IMG/VR virus record: IMGVR_UViG_3300023082_000022
Coordinates: 1-39,363 of that record
Source of the DNA: a virus
Direction: 5' to 3' (one strand)
Length of the DNA: 39,363 nt
Under the pieces are notes generated by a model. The model saw only the letters and a program-made list of their open reading frames with translations, had not been told where the DNA came from and ran no database searches. This document shows, in pieces, positions 16,339 through 24,761 of this stretch (the stretch's first letter is position 1; each line of letters begins with the position of its first letter). The translations under genes and the position numbers were made by a program.

Positions 16339-16347
16339 ATTGGTGTT

Positions 16348-17403
16348 TTAGGGTGCTGGCTTGGGTTTTACTCGCTGAACTGTGGTGAACACCAGAGCTC
16401 CCGCAGCTTCAGGGCGTAGGCCGCCATGACCCATCGCATAACGACCGATGATTTGATCAGCCTGGAACTCGGCCCGACGCGCACGCTCAAGAGCCATGTC
16501 TTTCAGCTTCACAGTACCTACAGCCGAACGGTGGTTGAATAAACCGACAACGTTATCCAAAGCAACCTTTACGTCACCAGATGCCGTGGCGGGGAACGCA
16601 TGCTTGCGATTAGCGCCTGCGAGATTATCGCCAGCTCCACCATGGGTTAAGTGCGGCACTTCGATGACCTCAAAGCCCATCACGTTCTTGATGCTCCCAG
16701 TTTCGGGATCGGTCAATGCCGAGTAGTTCGCAGCGTTAGGCAGTAGCGCGGCCAGAATGGAACTGTAATTCTCAGGCGTTGTGTAGAAGCGGCGGTCGCC
16801 TGCTGGGACGTAGTTACGAGTCAGCTTTGCACGAGCAACAGTCAAAGCCTTTAAGATTGCCTTTCCCATTGCTTCAGCGTCCGCTTCCAAATCCGCCTTT
16901 GTGCCTACAGGCAGGACGGATGCGCTACCCAGACCAGCGATATTTTCATTAGTCGCTTCCGGCAAATTGCACAGCTTCGCCATTTCAGCGAGAACTGCGC
17001 CGTCAGCGGCAATTGCTAAAGCCTCACCAAGCTGCGCCGAGTATTCTGCACGAACGTCATAGTGACTCATGGCATCTTCGATATCGTAGATCAGGACATC
17101 AGAAGCCAGCAGGCCGTCGATGCCGATTACTTTCTCAGAGTGCTTGATATCCCCTCGTTTATCGTCAAGGTTTTCACCGGCAGCGAGGTAATAACCACCG
17201 GTACGCCCCATGACAGGAAACGAAGCAGACTTACCATTTTGAATGGTTCGGACCATATGCTTGTCCATAGTCACTGCACGACGCATAAATGCGGTCAAAA
17301 CTTCGCCTGCGAAGATTTTCAAGAAGGTAGAAAGTTTGTCGGTGTCTGTGCTGCCTTTGCCTTGATTCAAGCCAATTTGCTGACCGTTTTTAGCGTTTGC
17401 CAT
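16348..17403 (-). CDS. 10: Major capsid protein (T7 gp10A-like)
   Basis: 351 residues (T7 10A: 345). N-terminus MANAKNGQQIGLNQGKGSTD and C-terminal GHGGLRPEAAGALVF match T7 10A; the chain then continues with TTVQRVKPKPAP, slightly longer than T7. HK97-type capsid fold expected. Start ATG 17403 with AAGGAG. Behind the phi10-like promoter and ahead of the terminator at 16303. A -1 shift at the AAAA near the end would add only a few residues, so a T7-style 10B form is not supported. Confidence 0.96.
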   Translation of the reverse strand: MANAKNGQQIGLNQGKGSTDTDKLSTFLKIFAGEVLTAFMRRAVTMDKHMVRTIQNGKSASFPVMGRTGGYYLAAGENLDDKRGDIKHSEKVIGIDGLLASDVLIYDIEDAMSHYDVRAEYSAQLGEALAIAADGAVLAEMAKLCNLPEATNENIAGLGSASVLPVGTKADLEADAEAMGKAILKALTVARAKLTRNYVPAGDRRFYTTPENYSSILAALLPNAANYSALTDPETGSIKNVMGFEVIEVPHLTHGGAGDNLAGANRKHAFPATASGDVKVALDNVVGLFNHRSAVGTVKLKDMALERARRAEFQADQIIGRYAMGHGGLRPEAAGALVFTTVQRVKPKPAP

Positions 17404-17438
17404 AAATTAGTTCTCCTTGTGCTATGTTTCTCCAGATG

Positions 17439-17476
17439 CAGGACTCCCTTAGGGGATACCCAAAATGTGTGTCCTG
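17439..17476 (-). other. 5'-terminal hairpin of the capsid mRNA
   Basis: CAGGAC (17439-17444) and GTCCTG (17471-17476) are perfect inverted repeats and the transcript from the phi10-like promoter would start within it (A then ACAGGAC). A stem at the very 5' end is known to stabilise T7 gene 10 mRNA; the same role is likely here. Confidence 0.5.
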
Positions 17477-17493
17477 TTATAGTGAGGGGTTTT
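17477..17493 (-). promoter_or_regulatory. Late-type phage promoter, phi10 equivalent
   Basis: Minus strand AAAACCCCTCACTATAA followed by CAGGAC. Lies between the scaffold stop and the capsid gene, as T7 phi10. Full match to the late consensus of this phage. Confidence 0.88.
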
Positions 17494-17506
17494 AACTTTC
17501 CGTTGT

Positions 17507-18406
17507 TTACCAGTTTGCGTGGTGGACTTTGGCTTCCACTTCCGCTGTGTACTTCATGTCGCGGCCATAGCGTTTGTCACTCATCGCTCTAACCATTTCA
17601 TTTTGAGATTCAAAGCCTTTCGATTGCGGGGCTGCATCTCGACTTGCCGGAGCCGCATTTCTCCGTGTGATAGTTCGCTCGGGGTGCTTGCCAAACTTCT
17701 TGGATTGGCTCGCCATGCCTAAGTTGATAACTGAGCGAATGGCGTTGAGGTCTTGGCGCTCAATGGCCTCATACAGAACATCAACGGTTCCCGGTGAGTT
17801 TGCTTTCAGGTGGCTGATCACTCGCTCAAAGTTTTCCTTCCCGCCCGCATATTCTGTGATTTTCACTACGAAGGACTGGGCGAGTGCTTCTTGACCCTGA
17901 ATGAACGAGTTGACGAAACCTTTGGAGAACCCAGCCTTGGCGAGCTTCTCGTAACTGTCATCACTGAGGTGGCCGTCAGCTTCGTATTCGGATTCAATTC
18001 TTTCGGCAACTTCACTTGGAAGGCCTGACTTGATGGCCTGTTCGCGCAACTCCAGAAAACCGGTGGCGTATTCTTCAATGTCAGCGCTGGCTTTGGTTAG
18101 TTCTGCGTCAGGTTCACCCAACGGCGTGAAGTCCTCATTGTCGGCTTCGCTGTTGTCGTCTGATTCATTAGCTTCAGAATCATGTTCTTGGTCATGCAGC
18201 TGTTCATCCTCTTCCTCTTCGGGCTCCCCAATGAGTTCAATTGAGGCGTCACCGTCGCGGGCTGATACGTCCATTGCGAGCATGTTCTGTTCGTGTTCTT
18301 CTGGGTCGCTCGAAGAGATGACCGCACCGTTAACGCCGAAAGAGGCGTAAACATCGGCGGACTGGTAAACGTGGCCCAAGGCCAGAGCCAACATATTCAG
18401 TTGCAT
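17507..18406 (-). CDS. 9: Capsid assembly scaffolding protein (T7 gp9-like)
   Basis: 299 residues from the ATG at 18406 (T7: 307). The start follows AAAGGAG by 5 bp; the open frame extends 17 codons further up without a site. Recognised by YASFGVNGAVISSSDPEEHE and EQNMLAMDVSARDGD. Centre is very acidic (EEEEDEQLHDQEHDSE), the C-terminal half helical with FTPLGEP and a basic capsid-binding end (KRYGRDMKYTAEVEAKVHHA). Acts inside the prohead and is released before DNA packaging. Confidence 0.94.
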   Translation of the reverse strand: MQLNMLALALGHVYQSADVYASFGVNGAVISSSDPEEHEQNMLAMDVSARDGDASIELIGEPEEEEDEQLHDQEHDSEANESDDNSEADNEDFTPLGEPDAELTKASADIEEYATGFLELREQAIKSGLPSEVAERIESEYEADGHLSDDSYEKLAKAGFSKGFVNSFIQGQEALAQSFVVKITEYAGGKENFERVISHLKANSPGTVDVLYEAIERQDLNAIRSVINLGMASQSKKFGKHPERTITRRNAAPASRDAAPQSKGFESQNEMVRAMSDKRYGRDMKYTAEVEAKVHHANW

Positions 18407-18432
18407 ATAGTCTCCTTTGCGAAATGAGGGAG

Positions 18433-18506
18433 GAGACGAACACACAGGCACGGGCAATCATCCGTACTTTCCCCGAAGTCGGTTCGGCTGAACTGTGTGT
18501 TGTCTC
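18433..18506 (-). other. Long RNA hairpin in the scaffold leader, RNase III-like
   Basis: Arms 18433-18447 and 18493-18506 pair over 14 bases with one bulge (GAGACGAACACACAG against CTGTGTGTTGTCTC), and a CCGAA/TTCGG stem forms inside. It begins 1-2 bases after the phi9-like promoter, so the scaffold/capsid message starts with it. It could be an RNase III site or a stabilising 5' structure. Confidence 0.5.
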
Positions 18507-18507
18507 G

Positions 18508-18524
18508 TTATAGTGGGTGGTTTT
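18508..18524 (-). promoter_or_regulatory. Late-type phage promoter, phi9 equivalent (variant)
   Basis: Minus strand AAAACCACCCACTATAA followed by CGAGA. Two bases differ from the late consensus (CCACCCACT instead of CCCCTCACT). Lies between the portal stop and the scaffold gene, where T7 has phi9. Confidence 0.78.
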
Positions 18525-18526
18525 GT

Positions 18527-20152
18527 TTAGCCGCCGATTGGCACTGGCTTGACGCCCGCTGTGTCCATGGCTGCCTGAAGATTCTCGGGTGAAGCAGTAG
18601 CCTGAGCGGCCACGCCTGCACCGAGTCCTTGAGCCGCTGCCTGACCACCTTGAGCCACCATCTGTTCCGCTTGGCGCTTGGCCTTGTCGGCATCGGTCAG
18701 CAGCAGTCCAGCAGTGTCCAGACCTATAGCGTTAGCCAGCCGAATCTTCAGGTTGCCCATGTTGATGTCGGGGTCTTGCATGAGCGGCGCAATGGCTTGT
18801 AGCCCATTGAAGAACTGCGTGAGCTTATCGAGGTCTTGCCCACGTCCCAACGCTTCCAGGCCAGTGCTTACGGTCGGCTCTACGGCCTCCTTGGGCAGGT
18901 CGGGAATCTGAGAGGTGGCTTGTAGCTGATTCAGCAGGATGCGAACCAGCGGCAATTGCAGTTCCTGCGAGAGGATCGAATAGACCCCTCCAAGCGTGTC
19001 TTCCAGCTCACTCGCCACATACCGAATCTCTTCGGCGGTCACACGTTCACCCGACCGTTGCACCGCTGAGTTCAACATGAAGACGTAGGCAAGGCGTCCC
19101 TCGATGGCATCCGCTACGGATTTGGCTACGGTGAAGTCGGCTGTCTTCTCAAGTTGCAGGAACTCGATGTCCTGCTTGCGGCCAGCCACAAAGTCGCCCG
19201 TCTGGGCCTTGGTCAATCGCCGGACCTGAGTCATGCCGTTGGGGTTGACCAAGCCTACTACCTTCGAGGCAATCATTGAAAACTTGATCATCGCTTCGTG
19301 TAGGTTTTCTAAGGAGGTTAAGTCTCCCAGGTACTCCTCACAGTGCGACCGACCGTAGTTCTCACCGTCGCGCTTGGTCCATCGAACAGCAATCCACGGA
19401 ACGGCATCAGTGGGGTATTGACCATCGGTGCCTTCTACTTCAACACCGCCAACCTCTTGGTAGCTCAGGAAGTCGCCGGATTCGTCATCAAGGTACACAT
19501 GGGTGTAAACCTCGACCTCTTCGTCAGGCTTCTTGTCAGCACCATCAGCGATGGCGTTACGGACATCCTCAGGCAAGGCCGCAAAGGCAACCTTATCGAG
19601 AGTGATGATTTGCAACACGTTACCGAAGGCGTCTCGCTGGACCACATAGGAACTAAGCGGGTAGAGCTTCATCGGGTTGTAACCCGTGGCGCTGGCGTCA
19701 GGTTGGGGTAGATGAATGCAGCCATTACCAGCAAGGGCGAGCTGTCGGATCAGCTCAAAGAGCGTCACCCGATAGCTGTTCGCTTCCATAAAGGACATCA
19801 TGATGCGCTCGACCATGCCCAAGCCTTGGTCCACGATGGCAAGCTGTTCTGGATCACTGACCAGTTGTTTTGCCTGCCACTCCGATACCTTCAGTTTCAT
19901 CCAGCTCTGAAGAGGAAACAGTGCAAGCATCACCTTCGCAGATAGGTTGTTTAGCCCTCGGGCTCCTACCGCTTGCCAAGGTGTCGTGTAGTCAGTCGAG
20001 GCGTTATCTGAGGACTTGGGGAACAGAGAGGGGATTGTTACTTTTGCGCAGTTTTCAGCGCGAGTCTCATAGGGAACACGGTCGTTCTTTAAGCGGTCGT
20101 AAACTGCTTTAGCTGACTCTTCCCCGAGACCGGTACGTGCCATAGAGGCCAT
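18527..20152 (-). CDS. 8: Head-tail connector / portal protein (T7 gp8-like)
   Basis: 541 residues (T7: 536). Dodecameric portal at the packaging vertex. Nearly identical stretches to T7: NDRVPYETRAENCAK, DYTTPWQAVGARGLNNLSAK, NPMKLYPLSSYVVQRDAFGN, GERVTAEEIRYVASELEDTL. C-terminus Gln/Ala-rich (MVAQGGQAAAQGLGAGVAAQ). Start ATG 20152 with AAGGAGG and a 5-bp spacer; a second ATG three codons in is less well placed. Confidence 0.96.
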   Translation of the reverse strand: MASMARTGLGEESAKAVYDRLKNDRVPYETRAENCAKVTIPSLFPKSSDNASTDYTTPWQAVGARGLNNLSAKVMLALFPLQSWMKLKVSEWQAKQLVSDPEQLAIVDQGLGMVERIMMSFMEANSYRVTLFELIRQLALAGNGCIHLPQPDASATGYNPMKLYPLSSYVVQRDAFGNVLQIITLDKVAFAALPEDVRNAIADGADKKPDEEVEVYTHVYLDDESGDFLSYQEVGGVEVEGTDGQYPTDAVPWIAVRWTKRDGENYGRSHCEEYLGDLTSLENLHEAMIKFSMIASKVVGLVNPNGMTQVRRLTKAQTGDFVAGRKQDIEFLQLEKTADFTVAKSVADAIEGRLAYVFMLNSAVQRSGERVTAEEIRYVASELEDTLGGVYSILSQELQLPLVRILLNQLQATSQIPDLPKEAVEPTVSTGLEALGRGQDLDKLTQFFNGLQAIAPLMQDPDINMGNLKIRLANAIGLDTAGLLLTDADKAKRQAEQMVAQGGQAAAQGLGAGVAAQATASPENLQAAMDTAGVKPVPIGG

Positions 20153-20162
20153 ATCGACCTCC

Positions 20163-20462
20163 TTAGATGTTCAGACCGGTCCCCGAGCTGCGAGCCACTG
20201 AGAGGCCTCGTTTACCTTTAGAGCGGGCAGCGCGTTTAGCAGCTTCGCTGTCGCCGTCGTCTTCGGTGCTGCTGTCCTCTTTTGGTGCCTCCACCTGTGC
20301 GGCGGCGCTGGCAGGTTCGGGGGCATTCACAGCAGCTGCTACAGGTGCAGGGTCTGACTTCTTTTCTTCTTTGCTACTGCCGATCAGTCCACCACTTGCC
20401 GCGCTGGTTGTTTTCTCTACGACCTTCACAACTTTTTTAATGGCCTTTTTAAAGAATCCCAT
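20163..20462 (-). CDS. 7.3: Small virion/tail assembly protein (T7 gp7.3-like)
   Basis: 99 residues, the same length as T7 7.3. Basic amphipathic N-terminus (MGFFKKAIKKVVKVVEK), Pro/Ala-rich middle, and C-terminus KRGLSVARSSGTGLNI that matches the T7 ending KKSLSVARSSGGGINI. In T7 the protein is in the virion, needed for tail function and host adsorption. Start ATG 20462 with AAGGAGG. 10 bp ahead of the portal gene. Confidence 0.9.
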   Translation of the reverse strand: MGFFKKAIKKVVKVVEKTTSAASGGLIGSSKEEKKSDPAPVAAAVNAPEPASAAAQVEAPKEDSSTEDDGDSEAAKRAARSKGKRGLSVARSSGTGLNI

Positions 20463-20479
20463 TGGTTCCTCCTTGGTAA

Positions 20480-20749
20480 TTACCTCTTCAGTGCGCGCTT
20501 GATAGAAGCGCTCGCAGTTTTCTTGATGGTTGCTTTTCCAGTGTCCGAAGCAACGGCTGATTGCGTTCCTTCACCTGTTTTGGTTTTGGGAACTTTTAGA
20601 TCTTCGATACCATTGGTTGCGTCTGAGTCATCGCTGTTCGAATCGTCACCGAACTCGATGCCCTTAGGGGCCTCTTCGTTAACCGGTGCAGGTGCGGCAA
20701 TTGACTCAGGTCTAACTTTGGGCTGCTTAACTTTGCTACTGAAACACAT
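20480..20749 (-). CDS. 6.7: Small virion protein (T7 gp6.7-like)
   Basis: 89 residues from the ATG at 20749 (GGAGGAG 3-5 bp upstream). N-terminus MCFSSKVKQPKVRPESI matches T7 6.7 (MCFSPKIKTPK), the middle has EFGDDSNSDDSD like T7 VEFGGSSDETD, and the C-terminus is basic. T7 6.7 is a minor virion protein ejected into the cell. Its start overlaps the end of the 6.5-like gene by 14 bp. Confidence 0.88.
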   Translation of the reverse strand: MCFSSKVKQPKVRPESIAAPAPVNEEAPKGIEFGDDSNSDDSDATNGIEDLKVPKTKTGEGTQSAVASDTGKATIKKTASASIKRALKR

Positions 20750-21005
20750 GACTCCTCCTTCGTTCTTCCGTGGGCATATTTCGCTGTTCTTGCATGAGTT
20801 CAACGAGTTCCACGGTGGCGTTCATTCCTTCGATGAAACCAAGAATATGGTTCTCTGAGTAACCCTGCCTGCGCAGGTCGTCAATTGCTCCACTCCGAAT
20901 CAGGTACGAAGCGTTGCAACGTACTTTTATGTACTGGGCGGATGCATTGGCGATGTCAGGAATATTGTCCGGATCGTCAAATAAGTTTTGAATATCATTA
21001 AGCAT
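20736..21005 (-). CDS. 6.5: T7 gp6.5-like protein of unknown function
   Basis: 89 residues (T7: 84). The pattern MLNDIQNLFDDPDNIPDIAN, AQYIKVRCNASYL, SENHILGFIEGMNAT follows T7 6.5 (MLTPINQLLKN, SEAHILGFIQGLQ). Function unknown in T7 as well. Start ATG 21005 with GAGGAG. First gene after the phi6.5-like promoter, so it is expressed with the structural genes. Confidence 0.85.
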   Translation of the reverse strand: MLNDIQNLFDDPDNIPDIANASAQYIKVRCNASYLIRSGAIDDLRRQGYSENHILGFIEGMNATVELVELMQEQRNMPTEERRRSHVFQ

Positions 21006-21071
21006 TGCATCTCCTCGGTTGTCGGAGACGAAAGACGCCTGTAAAAGGCAGTAACTCTAAGTCTCATATGG

Positions 21072-21088
21072 TTATAGTGAGGGGTTTT
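21072..21088 (-). promoter_or_regulatory. Late-type phage promoter, phi6.5 equivalent
   Basis: Minus strand AAAACCCCTCACTATAA followed by CCATATGAGAC. Lies between the exonuclease gene and the 6.5-like gene, as in T7. The leader behind it can fold (GAGAC/GTCTC around a GCCT/AGGC stem), reminiscent of the T7 R6.5 processing region. Confidence 0.87.
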
Positions 21089-21157
21089 GTTATCATGCCG
21101 TGAAGTAGGACAAGGCCAGGAACTGAACCAGCATTAGGCTAAAGCCAACCTCAGGGC

Positions 21158-22042
21158 TCATGCAGTTGGCGTCCACAAGATCGGCTTCTGATTCTCATGG
21201 TCCCAGTCTGACCAACGCAAGATTCGAGCGACTTGGGCTTGCTGCAAAAGCTCAGGCTCAGACATGCCCTTTGAGGCCGCGAGCGACACCATGCAGGCCC
21301 ACAGGGATTCCGTTTCGACAGGCTCACGGCTGGTCCAATAAGTGACCTCTTCACCTTTACGAGGACCGGACTTCATAACCTTCGTGGCTTCGTAGTAGAA
21401 CTGGGGATTGTCCAGAAACTCTTCAGCAACAACTGGGCCCACGCTCGGGATTCCGCCGTACCCGTCTGTGGTGTCACCGATTAGGGTTTGGTACATATGG
21501 TATCGGTCAGCGGTCTCCATAGTGTTCCTGACGACCTTGTTATGGGTCAGCCACATGAACATCCCTGGAACTGTATTGAAGTCCTTGTCGCAGCTTGCAG
21601 AGACCACAGCGGCGCAGTCCACGAGGCCGGGATTGGTCATCAGAATGCCGCACACGTCATCGCCTTCAACACCGTCCCAACGGAACGCATACTTGCCGTA
21701 ATGCTGCATACAGGCATCAACGAAGTCCGGGTAGCCGACCGGTTTACGCTTGCCTTTGCGATTTGCTTTGTAAGTCTCAAGGACCTCTTTACGGAAGTTG
21801 TTATCGCCCGAGATGATGCACAACGGAACAAGCTCAAACGGTTTCTTGTTCTTCTTGCGGATGTCATCTTCGATTTCTTGCAAGATGCCCTTAACTGTGC
21901 CTCCAAGAATTGAACGGGCTTTTGCGTGGTCACACTCAAGTGTCCAGATGTCATTGCCCCAGTCCTGTTCTGTTTCACTTGCGGACATTGCAGAGAAAAT
22001 CAGAAAGTCCATATCAAGGGCCACGCCGATACGAGCGGTCAT
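21158..22042 (-). CDS. 6: 5'-3' exonuclease (T7 gp6-like)
   Basis: 294 residues (T7: 300). FEN/PIN-type nuclease that degrades host DNA and removes RNA primers. Acidic metal-binding motifs: ALDMDFLIF at the N-terminus, SGDNNFRKEVLETYKANRKG, DGVEGDDVCG, and SASCDKDFNTVPG; then the helix-hairpin part LIGDTTDGYGGIPSVGPVVA. Start ATG 22042 overlaps the stop of the 5.7-like gene (ATGA). Confidence 0.95.
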   Translation of the reverse strand: MTARIGVALDMDFLIFSAMSASETEQDWGNDIWTLECDHAKARSILGGTVKGILQEIEDDIRKKNKKPFELVPLCIISGDNNFRKEVLETYKANRKGKRKPVGYPDFVDACMQHYGKYAFRWDGVEGDDVCGILMTNPGLVDCAAVVSASCDKDFNTVPGMFMWLTHNKVVRNTMETADRYHMYQTLIGDTTDGYGGIPSVGPVVAEEFLDNPQFYYEATKVMKSGPRKGEEVTYWTSREPVETESLWACMVSLAASKGMSEPELLQQAQVARILRWSDWDHENQKPILWTPTA

Positions 22043-22248
22043 GCCGCACCTCCATGTTCATGCAGGAATAGTTGACCTGCTGTAGTGAGCGACCAGAAAC
22101 CCATATTGCGACCGTCAGTAGACACACAAGTAATATGACCACGGGAGGCAGCTTCGGAGACCAAGTGAGCGTTTTTGCGGTAGAAATCAGATTGGAATGT
22201 GCGGGCCTCTTTTTTAATGCTGAAAAGAACTTTGAGATACTCACTCAT
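22039..22248 (-). CDS. 5.7: T7 gp5.7-like protein (candidate inhibitor of stationary-phase RNA polymerase)
   Basis: 69 residues, same length as T7 5.7. MSEYLKVLFSIKKEARTFQS and VSEAASRGHITC match the T7 protein (MSDYLKVLQAIK, VAEAASRGHISC) almost position for position, and GRNMGFWSLTTAGQLFL continues the match. T7 gp5.7 blocks sigmaS-containing host RNA polymerase; the same action on the host enzyme is inferred. Start ATG 22248 shares one base with the previous stop (TGATG). Confidence 0.85.
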   Translation of the reverse strand: MSEYLKVLFSIKKEARTFQSDFYRKNAHLVSEAASRGHITCVSTDGRNMGFWSLTTAGQLFLHEHGGAA

Positions 22249-22571
22249 CAGTCCACCACTGCGGTCTTTATAGGGCTCATGCGGGTGACGTTGAGGTCCT
22301 TCAGTTCACGGCGCAGGTCTTCCGCGATGCCGTCTTTCATGGCTTGCTTAGTCAGGAAGACCATCATTCCTACGTCGTCCAGCGAAGTCGCTTTTTCGGT
22401 GAGGCGAATACCGGCTATGCAGTAAGCTTTTTGCTTGCCTTTGAGACTCTGGAGCGAGTCACGGCCTACTTCAGCTGCCCCCATCAGGCCCGTGCGAATT
22501 TCTTCCAGTTCTTCAGTCGAGTAAACGACACGAGTAGTGAACGTGTGTTGCAGGTTTAGAGTGATAGCCAT
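22248..22571 (-). CDS. 5.5: T7 gp5.5-like protein (candidate xenogeneic-silencer antagonist)
   Basis: 107 residues from the ATG at 22571, which has GGGAG 6 bp upstream; a longer frame runs through the terminator and is rejected. Resemblance to T7 5.5 (99 residues) is weaker than for neighbours: a GKQK motif near the middle, then a hydrophobic strand with LT, and the end VFLTKQAMKDGIAEDLRREL followed by SPIKTAV, comparable with T7 VVRTSFREAIKDMHEEY and SPATVREV. T7 gp5.5 binds and counters H-NS. In Pseudomonas the comparable targets would be MvaT/MvaU. Position directly before the 5.7-like gene supports the call. Confidence 0.68.
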   Translation of the reverse strand: MAITLNLQHTFTTRVVYSTEELEEIRTGLMGAAEVGRDSLQSLKGKQKAYCIAGIRLTEKATSLDDVGMMVFLTKQAMKDGIAEDLRRELKDLNVTRMSPIKTAVVD

Positions 22572-22586
22572 AAAGGTCTCCCAAAG

Positions 22587-22605
22587 AAAAGGCCCCGAAG
22601 GGGCC
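22587..22605 (-). terminator. Intrinsic terminator after DNA polymerase
   Basis: Minus strand GGCCCC-TTC-GGGGCC followed by TTTTC: a 6-bp GC stem with a short loop and a short U-tract, in the 42-bp gap between the polymerase stop and the 5.5-like gene. Weak to moderate by U-tract. Confidence 0.72.
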
Positions 22606-22613
22606 AAGATGAA

Positions 22614-24761
22614 TTAGTGACATTCGCGCCATGTAGGCCCGATCTTCCCTTCAGTATCCAAACGGCACCGGAAGTTGAACGACTCGCCTACGTTGCGAAT
22701 GGCTTGCTGTGCAGCGGCCACGATGACCTCAGCGATTTCCGGGGTCCTGGCAGCAATTTGAAGTTCGTCGTGTACCCAAGCCATGAAGCAGAAATCCCCG
22801 TCCCATCCATGGACGAAGCCGTGGGATTCCATAAGGAGCCTTTCGGTCTCCACGACCCACGCCTTGCAGATGAGCGCACCGGCTGACTGAAGGAGGGTAT
22901 TGAGGGCAGAGTGGGGCGAGCGGACGTGAATCTTTCGGCCATCCAGACCTTTAATCCAACGGCGCTTCCACTTCACGTCCCACTTCTTGAGGACCTTGTT
23001 GTAGGTCTGGGAGGTAATAAGTTGATCTTCAAGCGCTTGGCGAAGGCCGGTGATGGCCGGGGTGTTTTCCAAGAAGGATTTCTTGAGGGACTTGCCTTCT
23101 TTCTTACCGCCACCAATGAACCCGCCTACCTTGGCGTCACCGGCACCGTAGAGAAACGCATAGATGAATGTCTTGGCGATTCCTCGGACCAGCTCATGCT
23201 CATCATCGTGTTTGTCGCGGACCTCGAACTTGATGATTCCAGCCGCGCGACCATTAACCCAATGGATGTCCCCGTTCAGAACCGTGTCAGCGTATTGGCC
23301 TTGATCGAAAGGGGCCCCAAAGTGACCGAGGCAGCGCAGCTCAAGGCCAGACGCATCGACACCCACCTGGACGCAGTTTCCCCAGCCGGGGACCTTCTTG
23401 CGAGCAAAGACCGCCCCAAACAGCGAGCGACATTCGGGTCCGTAAGGTGAACTTGCTGACGGCACTTGGCCCATGTTCGGATAGCTGTGAGTGGCTCGTC
23501 CGGTGACTGCCCCGTTAGGGTTGATCGAACCGCGCATAAAGCCGTCTGCACCGACCAGTCGCATCCATGCGTTATCACCCTCAGCCAGCATCCCGATTCG
23601 CTTCTGAATCATCAGATAGTCACGAACCAGAGCGATGCATGCCTGAGCGGCTGGGTCTCCCACGAAGACGCCTTCAAGGGTCTCGTCGTCTACCTTTGGA
23701 GCCCCGGTCTTGGTGAATTCCGTAGGTTCCCATCCGGCTTCTTTGAGGACCTTGATGAGGTGAGCGCCTGACGCTGGGTTGAACGTTACGAACTCAACGG
23801 GCGTATAGGGCGCTCCTTCAAAGGTTTCCCGTGTGTCCCGCTTCTTGCCACCCTTGAGCCAGATCCCCCCAACCTTCGGGTATTTGACCCGAGGCATAGG
23901 GCGCCCGTCAGACCAGTTTTCAATAGGCTTGCCTGTGACAGGATGGCGGAATAACTCATTGCCACCTTTCGGCGCATACCATGACCCGAAGGTCTGAATG
24001 AGCTTCACAAGTAGGTCTGAGCGCTGGCCCGCAAGGTCTGAATAGAGACGCTCAGCCGCTTCAGGATCGAAAGGGAAACCATTGCGCTCCATCTGGGCGA
24101 GTGCCCATGCGGTGTCATGCTCAAGGTGAACGGCTTGGATAGACTTCATCCAGTGTTCGCCGTTTGGAGCGAGGCCAGCGGGAAAGTAGTAGGGGTCAGA
24201 CATGAGCTTCGTAACGAGCTTGCTCGTCACAACTACGTCCTGGACGCAATAGGCTTGCATCTCAGGACACCAGACGGTCCATTCACTGCCTTTCAAATAC
24301 GGCACGCCATCACGAGCGCACTTGGCAATGAAGTCTGTCTTGTATTCGCCTTTCATCTCACCGAGGCGATAGCCCCACGCCTCAAGAGCGTGAGAGCCAA
24401 AGCGATCACCGGGAAGTTTCCCTGTTCGCAGATAGCCGGTGTCGGTGTCGCGGATGTTGGAGTGGATCAGGCGGGACAGAACCAAGGTGTCCATGACCCG
24501 CTCGCGGGGGATGTTGATGCGCTTGCCGAAGTATTGACGCTTGAGCTTGTCAAGTGCAGGGATGTCGTACTTGATCCCGTTGTGGAAGACCACCAAACCA
24601 TCCGGTTTTGCAGCTTCAGCTTCAAGCTGGGCGATGTACTCCTTTAGATGGTCCGGGCCGAACTCAAAGAACTCGCCCGTGAAATAGTCTTGAGAAACAC
24701 CACAATGGAACTTATCGACGTTAGCAAGGAGCCCGTTCGTTTCAATGTCAGAAACGAGCAT
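22614..24761 (-). CDS. 5: DNA polymerase, family A with 3'-5' exonuclease (T7 gp5-like)
   Basis: 715 residues (T7: 704). Replicates phage DNA. Exonuclease acids Asp5 and Glu7 in MLVSDIETNGLL, plus VFHNGIKYDIPAL and YCVQDVVVTSKL. Polymerase motif A VGVDASGLELRCLGHF, motif B region AKTFIYAFLYGAGDAKVGG, motif C MAWVHDELQIAA. The thioredoxin-binding-type insertion of the thumb lies around KWKRRWIKGLDGRKIHVRSP upstream region as in T7. Ends GPTWRECH (T7 GPNWAICH). Start ATG 24761 lies inside the end of the preceding gene (14 bp overlap) with AAGG upstream. Confidence 0.97.
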   Translation of the reverse strand: MLVSDIETNGLLANVDKFHCGVSQDYFTGEFFEFGPDHLKEYIAQLEAEAAKPDGLVVFHNGIKYDIPALDKLKRQYFGKRINIPRERVMDTLVLSRLIHSNIRDTDTGYLRTGKLPGDRFGSHALEAWGYRLGEMKGEYKTDFIAKCARDGVPYLKGSEWTVWCPEMQAYCVQDVVVTSKLVTKLMSDPYYFPAGLAPNGEHWMKSIQAVHLEHDTAWALAQMERNGFPFDPEAAERLYSDLAGQRSDLLVKLIQTFGSWYAPKGGNELFRHPVTGKPIENWSDGRPMPRVKYPKVGGIWLKGGKKRDTRETFEGAPYTPVEFVTFNPASGAHLIKVLKEAGWEPTEFTKTGAPKVDDETLEGVFVGDPAAQACIALVRDYLMIQKRIGMLAEGDNAWMRLVGADGFMRGSINPNGAVTGRATHSYPNMGQVPSASSPYGPECRSLFGAVFARKKVPGWGNCVQVGVDASGLELRCLGHFGAPFDQGQYADTVLNGDIHWVNGRAAGIIKFEVRDKHDDEHELVRGIAKTFIYAFLYGAGDAKVGGFIGGGKKEGKSLKKSFLENTPAITGLRQALEDQLITSQTYNKVLKKWDVKWKRRWIKGLDGRKIHVRSPHSALNTLLQSAGALICKAWVVETERLLMESHGFVHGWDGDFCFMAWVHDELQIAARTPEIAEVIVAAAQQAIRNVGESFNFRCRLDTEGKIGPTWRECH

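Noticed and set aside
16348-16400. T7-style 10B capsid form by -1 frameshift
   Set aside because: The only slippery run (AAAA near the end) leads to a stop within about ten codons, and the terminator follows at once. There is no room for a T7-like 10B extension.
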